From NCBI GenBank assembly GCA_963169055.1, contig CAUJFU010000427.1, positions 1-9,411 of the forward strand: 9,411 nt of DNA, read 5' to 3'. A program made the translations under genes and the position numbers. The notes under the pieces are model-generated. The model made no database searches and was not told where the DNA came from. It saw only the letters and a list, made by a program, of their open reading frames with translations. The stretch comes from Myxococcota bacterium (GTDB lineage Bacteria > Myxococcota_C > UBA6777). This document shows positions 5,129 through 9,411 of the stretch, one piece after another. Position 1 is the first letter of the stretch; the number at the start of each line of letters is the position of its first letter.

Positions 5129-7840
5129 TTGTTGACATCCACGAAGCCCAACAGCCCACCCACCGAACCCACCGCCGATCCACCCACGCCCTCACAAGCC
5201 GAACTCCCTTGCGATCACTGTGGCCTACCCGTCCCCAAGGGCTTGTTGCGTGCCGACCGAAAAGCCCAATACTGCTGCAACGGCTGCGAGATGGCCGCTT
5301 TGTTGCTCAACGAACACGGTCTTGAGGCTCTCTATGCCCAAACGCTCCAAGGAAAGCCCACACGATCCCAAGCAACACAAGAGGCCGAACCATACGCTCA
5401 TTTCGACGATGCTGTCTTTCAAAAGCTCTACACACGGCCTTACAAAAACAGCCAGATCCAAGAGATCGAACTCTATCTCGAAGGCGTCCATTGTGCCGCA
5501 TGTATCTGGCTTCTCGAAAAGCTGCCTTCTCTTCTTGTAGGGGTTCACGAAGCGCGGATCGACTTTCGCCGCTCTGCTTTGCGCTTGGTCTGGAATCCCG
5601 AACACCAACGCCTTTCACAGATCGCGCTCTTCTTGGATCGCCTTGGTTATCCGCCCCATCCCTACCGCGATCTCTACAAAGGCTCCCATCAACAAAAAGA
5701 AGATCGGCAGATGTTGATCCGCATCGCGTTGACGGGGGCTGTGGCGGGAAACGTCATGCTGTTGGCTTTTGCCCTCTACAGCGGCATATTCTCCGGCATG
5801 GAACCCGCTTACCGCAACCTCTTTCGCTGGATCAGCTTTTTGCTCACCATCCCGTCGATGATCTGGGGCGGTTCGTTGTTCTTTCGCAGCGCGATCGGGG
5901 CCTTGCGTGCGCAAAGCCTGCATATCGATCAACCGATCGCGTTGGGCTTGGCTGCCGGCTTTCTCTCAGGGGCCGTCAACACTTTTCGCGGACACGGCGA
6001 GATCTACTTCGATTCGGTGACAGCCCTGATCTTCCTCTTGCTTGTCGGGCGGTGGTTGCAACGCCGCCAGCAACGGATGGCTGCACAAGCCACCGAGTTG
6101 CTCTACAGCCTTTCTCCATCGCGTGCCACTCGAATCAACGGCGAACAGCGACAATCCGTCTCTGTCGAAGCCCTTCAATCGGGCGATATCGTCGAAGTCC
6201 TCGCAGGTGAAACCTTCCCCGCAGACGGTGTGATCTGCCAAGGCCACACCCTGATCGATAGCGCGATCCTAACGGGTGAATCTCGCCCCACACACCGCAA
6301 CGAAGGCGACTCGATCTTCGCGGGTACGCTCAACTTGAGCGCCGTTGTTCGTGTGACGATCCAACGCGCTGGCAGCGAAACTCGCCTCGGACAGCTTTTG
6401 CGCGAAGTCGAAGAAACCAGTCAAAAACGCGCTCCCATCGTCCAACTTGCCGATCGCCTCGCGGGTCGCTTTGTTGTGGTGGTTGTGATCCTTGCGATCA
6501 TTACGGCGATCTTGTGGTCGCACCTCGATCCTTCCCTTGCTCTCGAACACGCCGTCGCCCTCTTGGTCATCTGTTGCCCTTGCGCTTTGGCTCTCGCAAC
6601 GCCCCTTGCCATCGGCGTTAGCATCGGGCGTGCTGCACGACGTGGCATCCTGATCAAAGGCGGCGCGCTCCTCGAATCCCTCGCCACTCCCGGCACGCTC
6701 TGGCTCGACAAAACCGGCACGCTCACCGAAGGCAACTTCCGCCTCATTCAATGGCTTGGCACGACTCGGCTCTCCGACCCCTCATCACACCACCCGCATC
6801 CCAACACTCCACTCTCCAACCCCTTATCACACCACCCACAGCCCAACGCTCCGCTCTCCGATTCCCCTGTATCTACCGCGCTTTTTTCTCCCATTTCCCA
6901 CCCGATCGACGAACTTCCGACCGAACACGCAGGGCAGCCTTCTTTGCCCGCACTCATCCAAGCCCTCGAAGCCCAGATCGCCCACCCCATCGCTCGCGCC
7001 CTTGCTCAAGCCCTCCCTCAATCTAGAGCATCCGACCTTTTCGATGTTCAACACACCGTCGGCGAAGGTATCACCGCACGTTTCGCCAACGATACTCTTG
7101 CGATCCTTTCTCCTTCGGCTTTTGTTCGCCGCTTTGGGCCTCTCCCCTCACAGGCCGAAGCCACCCTTGAGACCATCACTCTAGATGCCCTTACACCCGC
7201 CTTGATCGCCGTCAACCAACAGCTCGCTGCCATCGTTGCGCTTGGCGATCCGATCCGCCAAGACGCCGCCTCCACCCTCCAAGCCCTTCAACGCAAAGGC
7301 TGGCGTATCGGTATCCTCTCAGGCGATCATCCGCACGTCGTCCATGCCGTCGCCAAACGCCTTCAACTCGACTTGCAACGCTGCCACGGCGGTTTGTCTC
7401 CCGAAGACAAACTGCGTATCGTCAACCAAACTCCCGCTCCTGTCGTCATGGTCGGCGATGGCGTCAACGATGCCGCCGCACTCTCCGCTGCAACCGTCGG
7501 TATCGGCGTTCACGGAGGCGCAGAAGCCTGCCTTGCCATCGCAGATATCTTCCTCTCTCGCCCCGGCATGACGCCTCTTCACGAGCTTCTCGATGGCGCA
7601 CAACACACCCTCCACGCCATCCGACGCAATCTCCGCTTCTCCCTCTCTTACAACATCCTTGGCGCTACTCTCGCTGTCGCCGGAATGATCGGCCCTTTGG
7701 CCGCCGCCATCCTCATGCCCCTTTCTTCTCTTACCGTTGTCACTCTTTCCTTTCGCGCCTATACTTTCCCCACAACCGCTGCCGCCGATCCCAACGCGGC
7801 TTGCCCTGTAACTCCCCCACACTCCGCTCTCTCGGCGTGA
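5129..7840 (+). CDS. ccoI: Copper-exporting P1B-type ATPase CcoI/FixI
   Basis: P-type ATPase that exports Cu(I) to the periplasmic side for cbb3 oxidase assembly. No suitable ATG exists, so I chose TTG 5129 (TTG 5132 is the alternative), preceded by AAAAAGGA at 5116-5123 at the end of the previous gene; this gives 903 residues. The N-terminal Cys-rich region (C28xxC31, then CCNGC at 49-53) matches the metal-binding domain seen in CcoI. An HMA domain follows with GVHCAAC (C122, C125). Further motifs are TGES (382-385), the transmembrane metal site CPC (483-485), DKTGTLT with phosphorylated Asp527, HP (619-620) and GDGVNDA (776-782). A Pro/His/Ser-rich insert with 42-nt tandem repeats lies at about 548-600, in the nucleotide-binding domain between DKTGT and HP; CcoI relatives have only a short stretch there. 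CcoI proteins usually have about 720-830 residues. The reading frame is intact. Confidence 0.95.
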   Translation: MLTSTKPNSPPTEPTADPPTPSQAELPCDHCGLPVPKGLLRADRKAQYCCNGCEMAALLLNEHGLEALYAQTLQGKPTRSQATQEAEPYAHFDDAVFQKLYTRPYKNSQIQEIELYLEGVHCAACIWLLEKLPSLLVGVHEARIDFRRSALRLVWNPEHQRLSQIALFLDRLGYPPHPYRDLYKGSHQQKEDRQMLIRIALTGAVAGNVMLLAFALYSGIFSGMEPAYRNLFRWISFLLTIPSMIWGGSLFFRSAIGALRAQSLHIDQPIALGLAAGFLSGAVNTFRGHGEIYFDSVTALIFLLLVGRWLQRRQQRMAAQATELLYSLSPSRATRINGEQRQSVSVEALQSGDIVEVLAGETFPADGVICQGHTLIDSAILTGESRPTHRNEGDSIFAGTLNLSAVVRVTIQRAGSETRLGQLLREVEETSQKRAPIVQLADRLAGRFVVVVVILAIITAILWSHLDPSLALEHAVALLVICCPCALALATPLAIGVSIGRAARRGILIKGGALLESLATPGTLWLDKTGTLTEGNFRLIQWLGTTRLSDPSSHHPHPNTPLSNPLSHHPQPNAPLSDSPVSTALFSPISHPIDELPTEHAGQPSLPALIQALEAQIAHPIARALAQALPQSRASDLFDVQHTVGEGITARFANDTLAILSPSAFVRRFGPLPSQAEATLETITLDALTPALIAVNQQLAAIVALGDPIRQDAASTLQALQRKGWRIGILSGDHPHVVHAVAKRLQLDLQRCHGGLSPEDKLRIVNQTPAPVVMVGDGVNDAAALSAATVGIGVHGGAEACLAIADIFLSRPGMTPLHELLDGAQHTLHAIRRNLRFSLSYNILGATLAVAGMIGPLAAAILMPLSSLTVVTLSFRAYTFPTTAAADPNAACPVTPPHSALSA
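6770..6861 (+). repeat. 42-nt in-frame tandem repeat inside ccoI
   Basis: Two 42-nt units (6770-6811 and 6812-6853) and the first bases of a third (6854-6861) lie head to tail. They encode LSDPSSHHPHPNTP, LSNPLSHHPQPNAP and LSD. The units have diverged more than those in ccoG. The unit is a multiple of 3, so the frame is kept, and each carries a His-Pro cluster. Confidence 0.9.
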
Positions 7841-7880
7841 CTGTTTGATGCGCACCAACCCATCGAAAGGAACCTGCTTC

Positions 7881-8066
7881 ATGGAAGCACTTTACCTTGT
7901 CCTCCCCCTTGCCTTGCTTTTCTCTGCCTCTGCTGTCGGCTTCTTCGTTTGGGCCGCCAAAAACGGCCAGTTCGATGACCTCGATACTCCCGCCATGCGC
8001 ATCCTCTTCGATGAAAACAAACACACCAAAAAAACCAACCCCCCCAACAAGACAACTCCTCCTTGA
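7881..8066 (+). CDS. ccoS: cbb3-type cytochrome oxidase assembly protein CcoS
   Basis: A 61-residue single-span membrane protein needed for cofactor insertion (heme b and CuB) into the cbb3 oxidase in studied organisms. After an N-terminal span (about 4-25) comes the CcoS signature WAAKNGQFDDLDTPAMRILFDE (24-45), which is close to diagnostic. A Lys/Pro/Thr-rich tail (HTKKTNPPNKTTPP) ends the protein. ATG 7881 has AAAGGAA at 7866-7872; the in-phase ATGs at 7845 and 7848 would add residues not seen in the family. It follows ccoI by 40 nt and is the last recognisable member of the cluster. Confidence 0.95.
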   Translation: MEALYLVLPLALLFSASAVGFFVWAAKNGQFDDLDTPAMRILFDENKHTKKTNPPNKTTPP

Positions 8067-8115
8067 CCTCACCCGCCTTCTTTCCCTGCCGCTCCTTTCC
8101 TGCCCTTTTTCCGTG
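8050..8115 (+). terminator. C-rich, G-poor pyrimidine tract after ccoS; candidate Rho-utilisation region
   Basis: From the end of ccoS to about 8115 the + strand is almost all C and T, with few G and very few A, and no clear hairpin. Unstructured C-rich, G-poor RNA after a stop codon is the typical substrate for Rho. No intrinsic terminator is visible in the 237-nt gap before marC. The call is compositional only. Confidence 0.3.
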
Positions 8116-8171
8116 CCTTCCGCGTCTCACAAAGCGCAAGACTCCCTCTGATCGTCGTCTGTGGGTTCTGC

Positions 8172-8200
8172 TTGATTTTTGATCGAGCGGTGATTATTGC
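8172..8200 (+). promoter_or_regulatory. Weak sigma70-type promoter candidate for marC
   Basis: TTGATT (8172-8177) and TATTGC (8195-8200) are separated by 17 bases. They match the -35 and -10 consensus at 4 of 6 and 3 of 6 positions. The stretch is locally AT-richer than its surroundings and lies about 105 nt upstream of the marC ATG, after the composition changes. Confidence 0.3.
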
Positions 8201-8221
8201 TTTGCGCGCTGAATCCCCCCT

Positions 8222-8242
8222 GCGCCAAGGAAAGCGCCAAGG
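8222..8242 (+). repeat. Short direct repeat upstream of marC
   Basis: GCGCCAAGG occurs at 8222-8230 and again at 8234-8242, separated by AAA, giving a 12-base periodicity just downstream of the promoter candidate. It could be a tandem protein-binding site or chance. Confidence 0.4.
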
Positions 8243-8254
8243 CGTGCAAAAAGC

Positions 8255-8268
8255 ACCGATGTATCGGT
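8255..8268 (+). promoter_or_regulatory. 14-bp dyad upstream of marC; possible operator
   Basis: ACCGATGTATCGGT has perfect 6-bp arms around a central GT. It lies 36 nt before the marC ATG and 20 nt before its ribosome binding site. A two-base centre makes a poor RNA hairpin but a typical dimer-binding DNA site. No regulator is encoded in the window. Confidence 0.4.
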
Positions 8269-8303
8269 CTATTTCGCACGCCGAACAGAAGGAGTTGTTT
8301 GCG

Positions 8304-8960
8304 ATGACGATGTATTTGAGTTTTTTTCTTTTGGCTTTTTCGAGTTTTTTTTCCTTGATCAATCCGCTGGCGGTGGCTCCCGTTTTTGTAGGCTTGACGG
8401 AGGGCCTTGATCGAACGCTGAAGCGGCAGATCGCGTTCAAGGCGACGCTGACAGCGGCGATTACGTTGGTGATCTTTGTGGTCTTGGGCGAAGTGATCTT
8501 CAAGTTCTTTGGGTTGAGCATTCACGGCTTTCGTATCGCGGGGGGGATCTTGTTCTTTGGCATGGGCTACGACATGCTCCAAGCCAAAGACACCGCCTTC
8601 AAAAGCACCGCAAGCGAAACACAAGCCGCCATGCAAAAAGGCCCTGACGTCGGCATCACTCCGCTTGGGATCCCGATGATCTGCGGCCCCGGCTCGATCT
8701 CCAACGCCATCATTATGACCCGTGACGCCCACAGCAACGTCCAGCTCGTCATCTTGATCGCCACAATCTTGTTGATCTTGCTTCTGACCTATATCATCCT
8801 GCTCGCAGGCGACCGATTGATCGCCTTCTTTGGCGAAACGGGACTCAAAGTCGCAAAACGCATCATGGGTCTCATCGTCATGGTCATCGCCGTCGAGTTC
8901 ATCATCGCGGGCAGCAAACCCATCCTGATCGAAGTCATCCGCCAAGCCACTCGCGGATAA
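8304..8960 (+). CDS. MarC family (UPF0056) integral membrane protein
   Basis: A 218-residue membrane protein with about six spans. It carries the MarC/UPF0056 hallmarks: FFSLINPLAVAPVFVG near the N-terminus (15-30), FRIAGGILFFGMGYDML (77-92) and the second-half signature GITPLGIPMICGPGSISN (117-134). The family's function is unproven: it was once linked to multiple antibiotic resistance in Escherichia coli, but that was not upheld, and a transporter role is only presumed. ATG 8304 has GAAGGAG at 8288-8294; the in-phase ATG at 8310 is an alternative. Extension back to 8172 would add residues with no membrane character and is rejected. Synonymous codon use changes sharply near residue 90: G-ending before, C-ending after. 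It sits 237 nt after ccoS with its own apparent regulatory region, so it is probably a separate transcription unit. Confidence 0.9.
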   Translation: MTMYLSFFLLAFSSFFSLINPLAVAPVFVGLTEGLDRTLKRQIAFKATLTAAITLVIFVVLGEVIFKFFGLSIHGFRIAGGILFFGMGYDMLQAKDTAFKSTASETQAAMQKGPDVGITPLGIPMICGPGSISNAIIMTRDAHSNVQLVILIATILLILLLTYIILLAGDRLIAFFGETGLKVAKRIMGLIVMVIAVEFIIAGSKPILIEVIRQATRG

Positions 8961-9000
8961 CCCCCGCTCCCGCGCCTCTTCACCCCACAACGAGGCTCCC

Positions 9001-9228
9001 ATGTTCAAACTTCTTCCCTTCGCTTTGTTGTTTTTGGGCCTCTGGTGGGTCGTGCGCGAACTCCGCTCTCGCCGCCAATGCCCTCAATGCCGCGTATGGG
9101 TTCGCCCTGTCCCCGAACAACGCCGCGTCCTCTTTTGGAGCCGACCCACCGGCCTTGTTCAATGCCCCCTCTGCCGCCACACTTGGAAAGAACAATACCC
9201 CATCGAACCCCTACCACCCAAACACTAA
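9001..9228 (+). CDS. Small membrane-anchored zinc-ribbon protein
   Basis: A 75-residue protein with one N-terminal span (about 3-19, LLPFALLFLGLWWVV). A basic segment (RELRSRRQ) follows, then two CxxC pairs, CPQC (27-30) and CPLC (55-58), which together form a zinc-ribbon-like fold. The positive-inside pattern suggests the ribbon faces the cytoplasm. ATG 9001 has GAGG at 8992-8995 and lies 40 nt after marC, so cotranscription with marC is possible. I do not recognise a named family. Similar short membrane-plus-ribbon proteins are widespread hypotheticals, perhaps binding nucleic acid or metal. Even Cys spacing, a plausible ribosome binding site and codon use like the cco genes support it as a real gene. 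Confidence 0.75.
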   Translation: MFKLLPFALLFLGLWWVVRELRSRRQCPQCRVWVRPVPEQRRVLFWSRPTGLVQCPLCRHTWKEQYPIEPLPPKH

Positions 9229-9303
9229 GCCAATACACCCACCACCACGGGCTTTTTGAAGCCATCGAACCGCCCCCGAAACACTCATCGAACTGGCACT
9301 CGG

Positions 9304-9410
9304 CCAAACAAAGCCGTGTTCGCGCCACCCCAAGCGGCGCAGTGGTTGGTTTGAAACACAAACACTCGCCCCGCCAACACGGGGTCAAGGGGCGACAGTC
9401 CCTTGCGGGG
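9304..9410 (-). repeat. Dispersed intergenic repeat, copy 2 (inverted); continues past the window edge
   Basis: The reverse complement of this block aligns gaplessly over 107 nt with 1673-1779, about 78% identical by hand count. It has the same CAAGGG/CCCTTG hairpin core, TTTCAAACCAAC and GGCGCGAACACGGCTTT islands. The hairpin-bearing head points to the right window edge, so the outer GTGGGGC-type hairpin seen beside copy 1 may lie just outside. It begins 75 nt after the zinc-ribbon gene. The remaining intergenic bases 9229-9303 show nothing further except a weak GGCTT/AAGCC stem near 9250. Confidence 0.8.
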
Positions 9411-9411
9411 T

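Overview
The window holds most of a cbb3-type cytochrome c oxidase locus plus two unrelated small genes, all on the + strand. A cbb3 oxidase, c-type hemes and a CcoG/H/I/S assembly set imply an aerobic or microaerobic Gram-negative bacterium. Coding DNA is moderately GC-rich with a strong excess of C over G on the + strand. CcoO resembles what I recall of fused CcoN-CcoO proteins in Myxococcota-like and related lineages. That placement is a weak inference; nothing here fixes the taxon.

Layout. Positions 1-1622 carry the end of ccoN, then ccoO, ccoQ and ccoP: the structural subunits, tightly packed. An in-frame TAA at 40-42 separates the ccoN-like end from ccoO, and CcoP has one heme-c site instead of the usual two. 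Positions 1623-1899 are intergenic, with a dispersed-repeat copy and a run of hairpins ending at the ccoG ribosome binding site. Positions 1900-8066 are the assembly cluster: ccoG (iron-sulfur membrane protein), ccoH, a TauE/SafE-DsbD_2-like membrane protein, ccoI (Cu P-type ATPase) and ccoS. Positions 8067-8303 look like a transcription-unit boundary: a C-rich, G-poor tract, a weak promoter candidate and a 14-bp dyad. Then come marC (8304-8960) and a small membrane-anchored zinc-ribbon protein (9001-9228). Positions 9229-9411 hold a second, inverted copy of the dispersed repeat, cut by the window edge.

How the genes work together. CcoN/O/P/Q form the terminal oxidase. CcoI exports copper for the CcoN active site. 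CcoG is a membrane iron-sulfur protein linked to copper handling, CcoH stabilises the assembling complex, and CcoS is needed for cofactor insertion. The DsbD_2-like protein probably helps thiol, copper or cytochrome maturation. MarC and the zinc-ribbon protein have no evident link to the oxidase.

No wholly new system is evident. The unusual points are the stop codon at the ccoN/ccoO junction, the monoheme CcoP, frame-preserving minisatellites inside ccoG and ccoI, the inverted dispersed repeat bracketing the assembly cluster, and a marked preference for G-ending codons before ATC, which creates GATC sites.
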